Program-made: the position numbers and the translations under genes
Shown here: positions 1-12,184 of the stretch, piece after piece
Position numbering within the stretch: the first letter of the stretch is position 1
Layout of the letters: each line of letters begins with the position of its first letter
Source of the DNA: Brachypterus glaber
Taxonomy: Eukaryota > Arthropoda > Insecta > Coleoptera > Kateretidae
Assembly (NCBI GenBank): GCA_958510825.1
Contig: OY294047.1
Span: 46,111,365 to 46,175,364, forward strand
DNA: 64,000 nucleotides
Direction of reading: 5' to 3'
The notes under the pieces: model-generated
Database searches by the model: none
Seen by the model: the letters and a program-made list of their open reading frames with translations, nothing else
What the model was told of the DNA's origin: nothing

Positions 1-2531
1 CCCAAAAATGAAGCAAAATTCAATGAAAAATAATGGGATCTCTTGTTATTTTTTATCTGAAATCAAAAAAGGGCCTTCCTGAATAAACTTAGTAAAAATA
101 AAATAAGAGGCCTGTTAATTCTATTAATAGTACTATTTTTTTAGTAAAACATATGATTAATTTAAAAGACAAACATAGCTTTGTAACGATAAGTCCCCCC
201 AGGGGAAATAGAAAAAATGTCGCAACAGAAAAACGAACATGTGATTTTTATTAAAACAATGTTGTTTCTTTGTATGTGCCTAGATTATACACGGTCACTT
301 AGAAATAGATAATTAGTATTTCTACCACTACACTAGCAGTTCTACAACCACATTCACACACGGCCGTATAAAGTGCCAAGCCGGGAAAACCGGATTTTGT
401 ATGTTTATGGCAACGACAATCCTTAATTTACGAAAAATACAAACAACTGAAACATATTACTGGATAGATTTAACCGGAACAAATTTTTGTTGGGTTATGT
501 TGATTTTAAAGTGCAAACTTTGGTTTCGCTCGAATAATTATCGCAAATAATTAATCATTCTTTAGCTTTTCACGGTTAAAATTGTTAAGCTTTGGTATTA
601 ATATAATATATTGGAATATTGAAGTTAAATTTTGGGGTCGTTTAAGTATTACGTAACAATCAATGTCTAGGTCTTATAAAGGTATCCGTGAGGAGGTGCC
701 GGGGTTCGATTCCAAACTCATCATATTGTTTAAGTAATACTTAAACTATCTCTTAATAAATAATAGTCAAAACAAGATAATTCCCAGGCGGGACACTGGG
801 CGTCGGTCCCATATTGACCCAAGAAAGGTTAATGGCAGCCAGCGTAGAACTTATCTATTTGAATAATGTTTTTACTTTTATCTAAACTTCTTCAGCTGGC
901 GATTTGTCTCGATCTGCTAAGAATGTTTCGCAGTTATCTGTGTTCCTGCAATTAGAAACAGTCTATCTATGTTATCCGTCAAAAGCCTTATATGCGATTG
1001 CGGCAGTGCGATAAACTAACGAACGTCCAAGCTAAATATGTTCACCATATTACACACCCTAATAAGTTTATGCAAAGTTATCGGTACATACGCGTATGTG
1101 TGTATGTGGATTTGAACAAGCAAATATAGTATACGATATATATTCACTTACCGTACATACAGAACTCCTAGGTAGACATTAGTCAAAAGTCGTTTATAAA
1201 TTAAACATCCAGACCAAAAAAAATCTGTCAAATGCTAAATAGAGAAATTGAATTTGGAAAAACTATAATTTGAAAAGTTAAGTGAACTTTTCTAAAAAGT
1301 AGAGGTAGCTGGCACTAAAAAATTTCTCCATTCAGTTAAAATTGTTGTATTCTACTCCGTCCTTCCAGTATTTTGCTGCTGTAACATTTCTGCATCCCAC
1401 AGCACCCAGAAGTTTCGCTATTTTGTGATTGCTAGTGCACCCTGGTATCAGCATACTCCCAATTAATTACGAAACAATGTGGCGGATAATAATACGAATC
1501 CAACGGAACAAAGAAATGGTATTAGAAAGCCATTGTATAGTTCTAACTAATTGCCAAGAGTGGAGATCCGTAAAGCGATCACGCCCACCTGAAATGCCCG
1601 CGGACACATGTGCTTTAACGACGGGCTGCGCCAGTAATTTATAGACAGCGTTGCCGACACGGGGAAAACGCTTCAAATGCAGTTTTAAAGGTCGAAACAG
1701 GGGTCAAAATTTGAAGATATCGTGCTTAGGAATAGTTGGGTTTACCAACTATAAATTACCTAAAACTCTGGTCTAGTAACTTCTCAAATTGCTATATCAG
1801 ATTGTTTGTAATGCAAAAAATCAATCAGCACCATGTGTGATAATATTATTTCAAGAAAGGTAAGATTTACATTTTCTGTGCTAATTTATGTTGCCTTCAC
1901 CTAAAACTCCTACTTTTTACCATCTTGAATTTAAAGACTTTTTAAGAAAAGTGATGACTGAATATAAATTCGCTGTAGTGGGTATATTTTTTGCCTCATC
2001 ACCCGAAGTGCAAAACTTGCAGTTTTCTACTGAGACATTATTATTTGTCTTTGGTTCTTGGGTGTTCTGGTCCAGTTCTTACGGACCTTTTACTTTCGAT
2101 GCAGTATATGCAACTTTGCAATATAATCTGGCTTAAGCCACTCACACACACTCATGCCAGCACACAGCCTACTAGATTGGTTCGGACTTTCTGCAATTAG
2201 CAAATAAAACAGAAGAATACCTCTGATAAATGCATAAATATTTATATGGAACGTTTTAATGAATTGCCGCATAACTAATTAATAGATTTACGGCAAACAC
2301 TCGGTTAAACAATCTGATATGAAAAAACACCTTCAGATTCCATAAAAAGAGAAACTTTGCGGAAGTAACGATAATTCTCCTATAAAGTTTTCTAGCTACT
2401 CAAATGGCTTTTTCAAAATTATTAAGGTAGTAATTTAATTAACTATCACTATAATATTTAATTCAACCAATGAAATTATACTCAAAAAAGTTTTCTTGTA
2501 TATAATTTGTTGAAAGAAATTTAATCAATTA
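1..2531. other. AT-rich intronic stretch, little recognisable
   Basis: Mostly AT-rich. Points of note: a TTACGTAAC-type element end near 635-660 (gtttaagtattacgtaac), a mirror word gtttaagtaatacttaaac near 729-747, and a tRNA B-box-like word at 703-713. A GC-richer island at about 1540-1680 is treated as a finding. No gene supported. Confidence 0.4.
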
Positions 2532-2973
2532 TATAGGTTAATTCAGAAATAAGGTACAAAATTTAAGAGGTCCAAAAATATGAAAAAAAGTTCCTATAAA
2601 GGTTGGTCCGGAAATGAGCTCCCACCAACGTCCTAAGGGTACATCTACTAAAGGTTATCATTTGATGTAATTTTTATTTGGTAATTTTAACCAGGGACGT
2701 TGAAAATGGGGGGGACGATGACACTTTTTTATTAAATAAAAATTATATAAAAGGATAGACTTTATTAATTTTAAGGCATGTACAAAAAATCTTTACTTTA
2801 GTTCATGGGGTTCCAGGGATATTAAATAAAAACTACTTTTCAGATGTAACCTAAGGAGGGTCGTTGCTCCCTTAGGGCTCATTTTCGGACCAATTTTTAT
2901 AGGAACTTTTTAATATTTTTGGACGTAGAATCACCCCCTAAAATGTTATATCCTATTTCTGGATCACCCTGTA
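2532..2973. mobile_element. TA-flanked TIR element (mariner-like MITE), 442 bp
   Basis: The left end (gttaattcagaaataaggta, then agttcctataaaggttggtc) is the inverted complement of the right end (gaccaatttttataggaact, then ttctggatcaccctg|ta). The ends fit a CAGGGTGATCCAG-type terminus next to TA. No transposase frame. Internal words (gtaatttttatttggtaatt, taaccagggacgt) recur in the element at 18594-19166, so the two are related. Confidence 0.7.
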
Positions 2974-3059
2974 TTAATATAGACTGCCCCAAAACGCAGA
3001 AGATAAAGATTCGCTAAAGAATAATACTTTAAAGTTTCCTACATAGCTTTAATCATTTA

Positions 3060-3888
3060 TTTAATATTTATATATTTAATACTTTTCAGCTCTTAAAATG
3101 TGGGGCATGGGGGTACATTTTTTTTAAATGAAAAGGGCGTAATACATCATTTTAAAGCTTATAAAATTCTCCATTTAACTCCATATTTTTAAATTAAAAA
3201 AAATATGTCAAAATGCCTCTAAAAAAAAACAAATAATTTTTTAAAAATGCCTAATTTCATCATAAAAAAAATGTTTATACTTTTAAACTAATTTTAGTTG
3301 AATTAATAAAAATTTAAATAAGTTAAGAATTAACAGTCTATAAAAATATATACTGCACGTTTGTCGGTTAATAACCGAAAAATATATATAAGAAAGTTAT
3401 CTATCTGTCGTTAAAATCAAATGGACAGGAAACAGTGAATATTATTTGAATATTAGCAACATACAGGATACACAGTGCTGATGATTCCCAAAAAAGGATG
3501 AAATGGTACTATTCACTGTTTCCTGTCCATTTGATTTTAACGACAGATAGATAACTTTCTTAATAAAAATTTATAAAAAAAAATTAAAAAATCAAATGTT
3601 TTAGCACAAAAAATTGAAAAACCAAAACCTTAAAAAATATTTTTAAAAAATTTAAAAATATTAGTTTAAATAGAGAATTTTATAAGCTTTAAAATGATGT
3701 ATCACACGACCCCCCTTTCCATTTAAAAAACTGTCCCCCATGCCCCCCTACCCCCATTTTAAGAGCTGAAAATATCAAATATATGCTAAAAGATAGTTTA
3801 AGTTGTCTTATTTAGGAGTTCTAAATTTGAAGTCGATATCTCAACTCGTTCAAAAGTTAAAAGGGGGGGGGGTGACTTTTGGACCGCA

Positions 3889-3893
<5 letters not shown>
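3060..3893. mobile_element. Long foldback element with a perfect 50-bp inner inverted repeat
   Basis: Two arms of about 300 bp are inverted copies: words such as ttttcagctcttaaaatg and aagcttataaaattct on the left return inverted at about 3670-3780. The right terminus (gtgacttttggaccgcactg|ta) is the end also seen at 18381 and 62303-63155. At the centre, 3391-3440 and 3511-3560 form a perfect 50-bp inverted repeat around a 70-bp loop. The left terminus is missing or too diverged to place. Non-coding. Confidence 0.7.

Positions 3894-3941
<48 letters not shown>
3892..3941. repeat. (TA)n microsatellite abutting the foldback right end
   Basis: About 25 uninterrupted TA units begin exactly where the TA target dinucleotide of the foldback element should be. 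The short open frames across it (tyrosine/isoleucine alternation) are artefacts of the repeat. Confidence 0.95.
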
Positions 3942-3942
<1 letters not shown>

Positions 3943-4604
3943 TTATATGAAATTCTGCATACATTATCGAGTCTACATTGCAGAAAGTGTTGGTGGTGGG
4001 TAGTAGTTTTATAGGCAATATTTCTAAATAAAAACGTTTCATTTCACATTTAAGTTTTAATGTGCCTTGGAGGTATAATAGTGCAAGAACATTATGCATA
4101 CACCGGTTACTGCTTGCAACCTCGGTTAATTACTGGAACATGCGAACAACGCTCGCTTTTTTCTATTTGTTTTCCATTAAGATCAATTATTTTGGTTCAT
4201 TTTGCGACGGTTTAGGCCACCATTACGGGCTCTTGACCAAGTGATTGATGACCGAGGTTGTAGGTGATATATTGGTAATGCTTAATAGTTGAGTCATCTA
4301 CTGAAAATACTAATTAGTTCGGCCGTAACCACCAACCTGAAACGATCATTTGTTTTTGTTATCGCGATGGAAATATCTATTAATCCTAGACCACGTTTTA
4401 ACCACTGAACAATAAAAATCATTTAACACATTATTGAAAAAAATAAGAGACTTTTTTGGATAGACGACAAAACTAGGGTCACTTCATAGGTTTTGCTTTG
4501 TCCAAAAAATTAAAAACAGATGACCGAGAACTCAAAAACAAAGTAAGCGCATACGAAGTGACCCCAGAAAAATCTTAATCGTTAAGAGGATCAGTATCTA
4601 TAAT

Positions 4605-5279
4605 AAGGGGCTGTCCATATATTACGTAACGCGCCTAGGGGGGGAGGGGGTCAGAGAAATTGTTACAGTTTGTGACAGGGGGGAGGGGGGTCTAGGTAAA
4701 CGTTACGTAACGGAATTTAATTAATTTAATTAATTTCCTAAGCTTGGCAGATGTATTTTTATTTCAACATAAATTACTATTTTGATATTAAAAAAAATCT
4801 TACGGCCCGGTTCTTGCGTGATCTTGCCGATGAATCATCGGCGATTATAAATTTTCGCGCGGAATGTGTACTCACAGAACACCAATGTGTGTACTATTTT
4901 GTGTACCTGTGCATAAACAATATACGTGTTATATGTGACACTCAGTGTAAAAAGAGGTACCTAGTATTTTTTCCCTGTGTGATATTGATTATGAATATTT
5001 TTTTAAAGTTTGAGTGATTTTTTTTCGTTTGGTACATTAAGTGCTATATGTATTATTATAATAAATATATATCATTTTTTCACTGTCTTTTTACCGTCTT
5101 GCATTATGCGGAATTCTGTATCAAGATATGTTAGAAAAAAAAATACAAATTTTTATACTGTTACGCGTTACACATGGGGGTGGGGGAGGGTATTGGTAAA
5201 TGTGACACTTTGTTACACAGGGGGGGAGAGGGTCAATTTTTTTGAAAAATTGCGTTACGTAATATATGGACAGCCCCTT
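4605..5279. mobile_element. TIR element with AAGGGGCTGTCC ends and TTACGTAAC inner word, 675 bp
   Basis: The first 27 bases (aaggggctgtccatatatta, then cgtaacg) are repeated inverted at 5253-5279. Next to each end is a G-rich tract (gggggggaggggg left, gggggtgggggaggg right), both on the plus strand. A clear target duplication was not found. No transposase. Two short open frames inside (4751-5017, 5010-5297) have no recognisable product. Confidence 0.75.
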
Positions 5280-6571
5280 ACCTGTTATCTAATATAAAGG
5301 TTATATAATTGTAATTTTTTATCTTTTAAATTGAAGTTTTTAATTTTTAATTAGACGGGAAATTTACTAGGAATAGTAATCGATGACTCTGTGTCCTCTG
5401 GCTGATTCATTGACCCTTAAATCTGATCCACTGATACATGAAATATTGACTACACAATCACAGACCGTTGTCATTCGAACTCTTTGAATATATATATATT
5501 GACATTGAATGGTTCAATGGTAATGATTTTTAACTTCTTATTTATAGAATTTTCACTCGCATGTACCAAGTATACCATAAAGAATGAAAAACAAGCCATT
5601 TCCTACAAAAAGTGCAAGCCAACTGACCTCTTTTTCTCGCATATTATAAATGATTATAAATGATCCAATTATTCTGAAATTTCAAAGCACTAAAACTATT
5701 AATTTGTTAGGTATGAAAGCACTAAGTTATCGTTTTGTTATGGCCTATATTAAAACACACTGTATGAAAATCAACAAGTAAAAAGATAAAAGACATAAAT
5801 TTTGTGCTTATAAATATGGAACTTATCATTTGACTTTCACTTGACAAATTCCAGAGCGCTTTTAATTTTCAAGTGGATGTCGATGAAAACGATAAGAACG
5901 TCACTAGAACAGGTGGTTCATATAAGTATTTTTTAAATACAAACCAAGTAGACGTGTCTCCTTAAAGGTTCAATGTGACGCCACATCTGCTTATTTTGGA
6001 TTTTTTAAAATAACAAAATTTTCATTCAAGACCACAATATTTTTAAGATTTTATTAAATATGATTTCGTCATGTTGCTTTGAGAACTAGATTTAGTAAAA
6101 AGTAACTAGAAATTGGAGAGAATATAACGTTGCTATGGCAATGAGTAAAGAACATATTTATAAGGCATTCGGAATACATTATTTACTTGTTACTATACCA
6201 ACCGTATTATCTCCCTTTATTTTAGTTACTTTTTACCAGATCTAGTTCGCAAAACTTTATAACAAAGACTAAAAGATTATTAATCAATTTGGCGCCAGGT
6301 TATCTGGTTCAGTGAATTGTCAATTCATCTGTTTCAAAGATCGCTGACTTTGGGTAAAAATCAACCTGCGGGAATTAAATTACAGGATAGTAATTTACCA
6401 AAACGATCTATTGTGCTAGTTTACCTTAATTGTATCAGATTCAGGTTTCAATAGACTGCTTTGTGTGTGTCTTTGTCGCCATATCAATTTAAAACTGTGC
6501 TCGGTGGAGGTATAGACACAAAAATCTGGACAAAATTATTTTGTTTTAATTAAAATATTAAGCAATTATAT
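5280..6571. other. AT-rich intronic stretch, nothing recognised
   Basis: No coding frame, repeat end or RNA gene could be supported here. Confidence 0.4.
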
Positions 6572-6691
6572 GGTATCCCTCAGGGAACAGTATTAGGGCC
6601 ACAAATATTTTTAAATTATTTAAACGATTTGACATTAATTTTTGACAGGATTATTCCTTATGCCTATGACACACACGGATTTCATTTTTAA
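6572..6691 (+). pseudogene. Reverse-transcriptase core fragment of a non-LTR retrotransposon
   Basis: The frame from 6572 reads GIPQGTVLGPQIFLNYLNDL, then TLIFDRIIPYAYDT, then a stop. This is the RT segment GVPQGS-x-LGPLLF...YINDL followed by the catalytic region (normally Y/F-A-D-D, here degraded to Y-A-Y-D and much closer than usual). No further RT sequence continues upstream. Best preserved and longest of the PQG micro-fragments in the window. Confidence 0.75.
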
Positions 6692-6719
6692 ATGTGATTT
6701 GGAAGAGGGGAAATAGACA

Positions 6720-6752
6720 CACAGTTCTAGACAATAATTGTCTAGAACTGTG
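6720..6752. repeat. Perfect 33-bp palindrome
   Basis: cacagttctagacaa, three bases, then ttgtctagaactgtg. It lies 30 bases after the RT fragment. Could be the junction of an inverted duplication; no function can be assigned. Confidence 0.85.
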
Positions 6753-7308
6753 ACAACTACTTTTTTTTTAATTAGTCGCTTTTTATTTCGACTTCCACGT
6801 CTTGGGTAAATAGCCTTAGTGTTTTCTGTATTTACAACTATTAAAAGTTTTCATGGCTTTATGTACAAGTAATTTTGACTTTTTGTCGGATTTTGGCAGG
6901 AAACAGCCCTATGTGTAGCGTGTCGTAAGTGCTCGCAAATAAAGGCGAAGCGACCGGCAGTTTCGTTTCATAGAAAACACTTTAATTAAAAGGTCAATTA
7001 AATAAACTCCTATTTCGTTCGCATTATCATTCAATTAAGGAAAGAGCAGAACAATTATAAACATGCTCGAGACTTTCGACAGAGTACGGTAAACGGTTTT
7101 TACCATCCCGAGGGAGACAGGAATAATTTTATTATATTCATGAGGTTTAACGTGTATTGTCAATTGAATACGAATGATTGAATCCGTTCTAATGATTGAA
7201 ACTATTAATTAGCAGAAACGTATCTAATCAATATCCAGTATTTTAACTTAAGTTTCCATAAATTAATATGTATATATATAATACAGTTTCCATAAATAAA
7301 TATGTATA

Positions 7309-7645
7309 TAGGGTTATTTTTTTAAATGGTACACCCACCGTAACTTTTGAACCGGATGAGATATAAACTTTATATTTGAAATATGCATATCACAAAACAA
7401 TAACTATCATTTGTCATATTTTTATTCGGTAAGGCCGCGCCTGGGGGGCAGTAGTGGACAATATTTTAAATGGCACCCTAGGTCTTGTGATACGTCATAT
7501 TAAAGAGCTTAAAATTCTCTATTTATTCATGTAATTATTTATTTTTTAATATTTTTTTGAAGATTTTTTTTCTTCAAATTTCATGAAATTTTCAGTATAT
7601 TTGAAAAATTAATTTTGGACTTTTTGCGCAAAAAGGTCCAAATAG
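7309..7645. mobile_element. Single arm of the CAGGGTTATTC foldback family
   Basis: From the TA-flanked end (ta|tagggttatt, then aaatggtacacccaccgtaa) to about 7645 this matches the left arm of the complete element at 46998-47698, including ggcaccctaggtcttgtgat. The opposite arm is absent here, so this is a truncated copy. Confidence 0.65.
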
Positions 7646-8037
7646 TTAATACATGGTGTATTCTCATGTTAATCTAGTTATAACTTTATATTCATATTAT
7701 CTCAAAAAGTAACGGTAAGCTCAAATCGCAGTGTTCTATGATCACCCGGTATAGCTCGCTCACCTTTATTTCTTATCAGTAATTTATTCTGTGTGAATTG
7801 ACCATGTTTAAATCTCGGTTATCTCAGCAACAGCCGGAAATCCTTGTTTATATAAGTAATATAACTAATATATTATAGAATATATAAAATCAGCTATTTT
7901 CAATCGTTTTAACTATTATTTAATAGGTGTATACAAGACTATTTCAAATATAATATACATAATATGTAAATAAATAAATGAAAAGTTATTAGAAACACTT
8001 TTCCCTGTAAAGTAGCTTTATTATAATGTATTATCTG

Positions 8038-8162
8038 TGGCTTGGTTCTCAAAGGGCGGATGTCACTTTGTCAATAGCAGAGTTTTCAAAATATTACATA
8101 AGAATTGACTTGAAAACGCTGCTATTGACAAAGTGACATCCGCCCTTTGAGAACCAAACCAA
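8038..8162. mobile_element. Near-perfect hairpin element, 125 bp
   Basis: About 51-53 bp arms (tggttctcaaagggcggatg, tcactttgtcaatagcag) pair with only one or two mismatches around a 21-base loop. Typical of a foldback MITE or a very recent inverted duplication. No flanking target duplication could be fixed. Confidence 0.75.
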
Positions 8163-9880
8163 TGTTTTTTAGATTTTCTTTTATTTCCTTTTCCTAACTA
8201 TCTTCTTCCAGATTAAAATTTGGTTGTTTTATGCGTGACCAATAAAGGGTCTGGGGGTAATTTCTCCCTTGTATTTTCAAGGAAATTGAAATATAGATTT
8301 TTATATTTGGCACTCCAAAATGCATTTTTTAGATTTTTTGCAAATTTAACCATTTTTCAGAACATATGAAATGGCAGAATTTATTTTTACCTAAACCCAC
8401 TTGTCTTTCTAACCTTGCGTAACAGCGAGGGATTTAAGAGTGCGAGGCTATAATAGTCTTCTCTACCATAGTTTATATATTAGTTTTTTCACTACTAGCA
8501 CTATTTAACTATTTTTATTCAAATAATAAAATAAATTATTAAAAGAAATTATATTTCATGAAATTTGATCAATGACATTTGCTCAAATAAATACTTTGAA
8601 CTGACGTTTAAAAATTTAGTTTTTTTTTTATTTTTTTCATAATATTTAGCTAATTATTGATTGTATTAATTGGTAATAATTATAATTAATTATAATTAAT
8701 AAATAAAAAGTTATTTAAAGCTATTTTCTTGCAAGTAAAAATTGCACAAAGAACTGAAACATCTAAAGTGACAGAAATCAATTGTTTATAAAATTTACTA
8801 CTACTAGAATAGAAAAAATTATTATTGCTATAGGTGAAGAAAATTGATTTTACAGTCTGAAAACATGATAAATAATGGTATGTTCTAAAGCTAGCAGTGA
8901 AAAAAAATTATTATCTTGACCTTAAATATCTTTTTGATTACTATTTATTTGAAATTTTGACAAAAGACCAAAAAGACTTAAACTCTAGATGAGACGTCAA
9001 ACCTGTTTCTGCCATCGAAGAGAAAAATAATTACAATTTATTTGCAAAATCATTTCTGTTATTTACAGACTTATAAAAGTCGACTGGATTAATTTCGCCA
9101 TAAAACTTGGAAGCGATTGAGGAGGCTATTATTTACACGCGATCCATAATCAAACAAGCCGTGAAGATATGAAACGCTTTCGAAGTGTAAAGATATTTGT
9201 TAGTAGTACTAATTTCCATAAAAAAAATAATAAAAAATAGTTATTTTCTTAACTAGTGTATTAAGTGGATAAAATCAATTAATACACGAGTTGAAAATTT
9301 AATTTTATCCAACACCTTTTATTTTTAAATAAAAATCTATAATTTTGCGAAAAATTATGTCAAAAATATTAAGATTAAGTTTTCTTAATACTAAAATAAT
9401 AGGTAGCCATGGCCTAAGTATGCCTATTAAAAATAAACAATTGCTAGTTTTACATTTCTTACAAACGTCAAAATGGACGCGGTGATGACAGAATTTTTAA
9501 TAAAAACAGTATTTTATTCAAAAACTAAAGAATAATTTGGGGTTTTCTTTAATTTTTATGGTTTAGTTAACGTGCTTCTATTTATAAAATAGTTATAATA
9601 ATTAATAGGGTATGTAACTAATTTTGGGTGAGATCAAAAGCTGTACGTAAAAGAGTGGGTGAAAAATTTTTTAGTCACTAGTGGAAAAAAACTCACCTTT
9701 GACATTTAAAATAGTGCTCAAAACAAGTGTTTCTGTGAAGGTGTTGGATAAAATATTTTTATATATTTTTTTTTTTGAAAAAATTAAATATACAACAATT
9801 ATTTTTACCCCTCTTGACCTCTTTTTCCCACCCCAATTTTTACAAGCCGAGAACACTGCATAAAGATTCCTTATTAGGGA
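8163..9880. other. AT-rich intronic stretch with a weak inverted pair
   Basis: The word attttatccaacacctt at about 9301-9319 returns inverted at about 9737-9755 (aaggtgttggataaaat), suggesting the two ends of a decayed element. Overlapping open frames at 9671-9863 arise from AT-rich sequence and are not supported as genes. Confidence 0.35.
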
Positions 9881-9884
9881 TCCA

Positions 9885-10085
9885 ATGTCCCTAATTTGAA
9901 GTCTTGAGCTCTAAGCGTTCCCAAGTTATCGTGGTCACAATTTTTCCGAGACAGACGGACCCCACAGACAGAATTTATTTCCAATGTTCCTAATTTAAAG
10001 TCTTTAACTCGAAGCGTCTTTAGCTCGAAGCGTTCTCGAGCTATCGTGGACACATTTTTGCAGACAGACGGACCGACAGATAGGG
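9885..10085. repeat. Two diverged tandem copies of a CAGACGGACCGACAG-containing repeat
   Basis: Copy one (ccctaatttgaagtctt...gacagacggac, 9887-9961) and copy two (cctaatttaaagtcttt...gacagacggaccgacag, 9985-10081) are about 97 bp apart. An inverted fragment (tctcgagaacgctttgagtt, then aaagacttc) lies at about 16731-16760, and a related TCCG-rich tract at 53863-53905. Probably part of a dispersed mobile element; class not determined. The minus-strand frame across it (9874-10239) is not supported. Confidence 0.55.
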
Positions 10086-10262
10086 AAAGTAAAATTGTTA
10101 ACAATGGGGTAATCGGAGGCCATAGGGGTGAAGCGATATAATAATAATATAATAATAATACATTTATTGATTCTAAAAAGAATTTTACAATTCTTATATC
10201 AAGGGTTTCATCATTACTCGAAAATAATCTTAGATACACATATTATACATTTAGTAATTTAA

Positions 10263-10655
10263 GCCCTCTGCGTCCGTGCTAATATGTTAACCCGTCGTTT
10301 CTCCAAGTGTAACTCTGACATTAAAAAACTGTTATTTCAAACATATTGCTCAGGGATCTACATGTCCGAACTTTGGTGTAATTATACACTGGGATGGTGG
10401 AATAAACTGCGCGTGTGCTATAATAATGCGTTTAGACTCTTAAATAACATACCGAGATTTTCTAGTGCTAGTGAAATGTTTGCTACGGCTCGTGTTAATG
10501 GCTTCCTAGCTATTCGTAGATTTCGGGCTTTTGGGTTCCGCGATCGGCTGTATAAATCTTCCAACCTCTTTATTGTGGCTCTGCTAAGGAGTGACATTCT
10601 ATGGCATTCCAATCTATGGCATACCTGGAGTAGAGTTTTAATGGGGGGACGGTAG
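10263..10655 (+). pseudogene. C-terminal fragment of non-LTR retrotransposon reverse transcriptase
   Basis: The open frame (131 codons from 10263, first ATG 10284) reads ALCVRANMLTRRFSKCNSDI, then LLFQTYCSGIYMSELWCNYT, and later YNNAFRLLNNIPRFSSASEM followed by FATARVNGF. R-x-N-x-L-x-R-K-F, L-F-x-x-Y-C...L-W-x-x-Y and A-Y-N-x-x-x-R-x-L...P-R-x-x-S-A-S-x-M-F are standard for the post-catalytic C-terminus of LINE-type ORF2. Everything upstream (endonuclease, RT palm) is missing, so this is a 5'-truncated copy, the usual outcome of target-primed reverse transcription. The frame itself is intact to its natural stop, suggesting fairly recent insertion. Confidence 0.8.
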
Positions 10656-10800
10656 CTCTTTTGAACTTTTGTATATTGGCTAATTATTAATTTTCTTGTA
10701 GATATTTTGTATGTTTTGTATTTTTTTTTTGTATTTTTTGTATATGGCCCTCTGGGCTGGAATAAAGGAATAAAGGATTATTAGTAGTAATTAAAATAAT
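10656..10800 (+). mobile_element. LINE 3' untranslated tail
   Basis: Directly after the stop comes a T-rich segment, then atggccctctgggctggaat, then aaaggaataaaggattatta. Repeated AATAAAGG-like words at the 3' end instead of a long poly(A) are typical of several LINE clades. The element therefore ends at about 10770-10800. Confidence 0.65.
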
Positions 10801-10990
10801 AATAAAGTAAATGCATAAAGTAAAAAAAAATACAATTAAACAGTGAATAACAAAAAATAAAGTAAATGCATAAAGTAAAAAAAAAAAATACAATTAAACA
10901 GTGAATAACAAAAAAATTAGCAAAAAGTAAGAGAAAAAAAAAACAATTACATTCATGAAAAAGAGAAAAAAAAACAAAAATCCAAAACAC
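10801..10990. repeat. A-rich tandem repeat, about 57-bp unit
   Basis: The unit (aataaagtaaatgcataaag, A-run, tacaattaaacagtgaataa) occurs at 10801-10856 and 10857-10915, followed by a looser A-rich tail. It directly follows the LINE 3' end and may have grown from its A-rich tail. The F-rich minus-strand frames here are artefacts. Confidence 0.8.
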
Positions 10991-12184
10991 ATAAGCAAAT
11001 CGGCGAAGTAGAATTTATTTTAACTGGAACAAATTTTATTTATTAAACGAAGCAAAACTTATTTTAACTGGCTAGAATATGATTAAGTTCAAGTTTGGGC
11101 TTTTTGTAGAAGTTACATAAAATAAAGCTGCAGTTGGGTTTTGCTATTAGGACGAACATCTACCACAAGCAGGGTGAAGCGATATGGAAAGTCCATGTAC
11201 AAATTTACGAAAGTCTTTCAAATAAAAAATTTCGATAATTTCGAAGATTTTTCAGAAATTTTAGCGAAAAGCACAAAAATCATCGATTTTTTTAAAATGT
11301 CAAAAATTTCAGGTCATAAAAAAACGTCGGAAACCCGTGTACAAATATTTTGTAGTGGTCGAGGGTAATTTAAAAGTGCTTTGGGACGTTCAAGTATTAC
11401 GTAACGCAAATTTTGATCATTTTGGACTTTAAGATAATACTGATCTTGGATAAAGATAATATGATCTTAAATCAAGATAATTACATACTTGGTTTAAGAT
11501 AATATGATCTTAAATAAATGGTTTAAGTGGCTTTGATTTAAGGAAATGTCCTTAAATCTAGGACCTCAAATGCCAAGATCACGCCGGACTTAATCCAAGA
11601 CATTTATGGCGTTGAACATATCGAAAGCCATGGCGGCCTTGGTTCAAGCTCGTTTTGCTTTGATTCAAGACCCTTTTTTTCTGTGTAGTTCTGAGAAAGT
11701 ATGAAGTAAATTTCAATATTTGTGCACGGTATATTTAAGAAAATATATGTATATATGCAGGAATTTGTTTTCTGCCAAACTAGACAGAATACAGGCAAAA
11801 TTGCAAAATTAAAAAGCAAAAAAATTGAAGAACATTACCGAAGAATTTTATAATTTTAAAATTAATAACCTAAAAACACGATACCTACTCCTACATTGTA
11901 ATTTAAACCGGCAAAATTTGAATAAAATTATATGGTTAAACTGAGTATTTAAAAACGAATTAGGAAGAAGAAAAAGGGTATAATTTATTACCTAAGAAGG
12001 TCATAATTAAATATTAAAAATGAATTAAAGTGAAATAAATATGACCGAATAAACAGTGTTATCAAAAAACACATTTTTTTGGTTTAACTAGCTTTCTTAA
12101 ATGTTTATTTGAGCTACTTGATGTTATTTACTAAACTTTTTAGAACATGAGAAAAAATACAAGACTACACAGATAATACTTATT
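10991..12184. other. AT-rich stretch containing two mobile-element ends
   Basis: At 11383-11428 there is a TTACGTAAC-type terminus (see the long-range pair). At about 11600-11685 lies a right end, inverted to read acacagaaaaaaaagggtct, then tgaatcaaagcaaaacgagc, resembling mariner-like CACAGAAAAA termini. Between them, taagataatatgatcttaaa recurs twice (about 11452-11513). No gene. Confidence 0.4.
11383..11428 (+). repeat. TTACGTAAC-type terminal repeat, left member of a long-range pair
   Basis: gggacgttcaagtattacgt, then aacgcaaattttgatcattt, then tggac. The inverted counterpart at 18009-18054 matches all but about four positions. Confidence 0.75.

Noticed and set aside
703..713. B-box-like word ggttcgattcc suggesting a tRNA gene or SINE
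   Set aside because: No A box at proper distance upstream and no cloverleaf could be drawn.
1888..2272. Overlapping open frames on both strands
   Set aside because: No recognisable domain or conserved pattern; lengths are within chance for this window.
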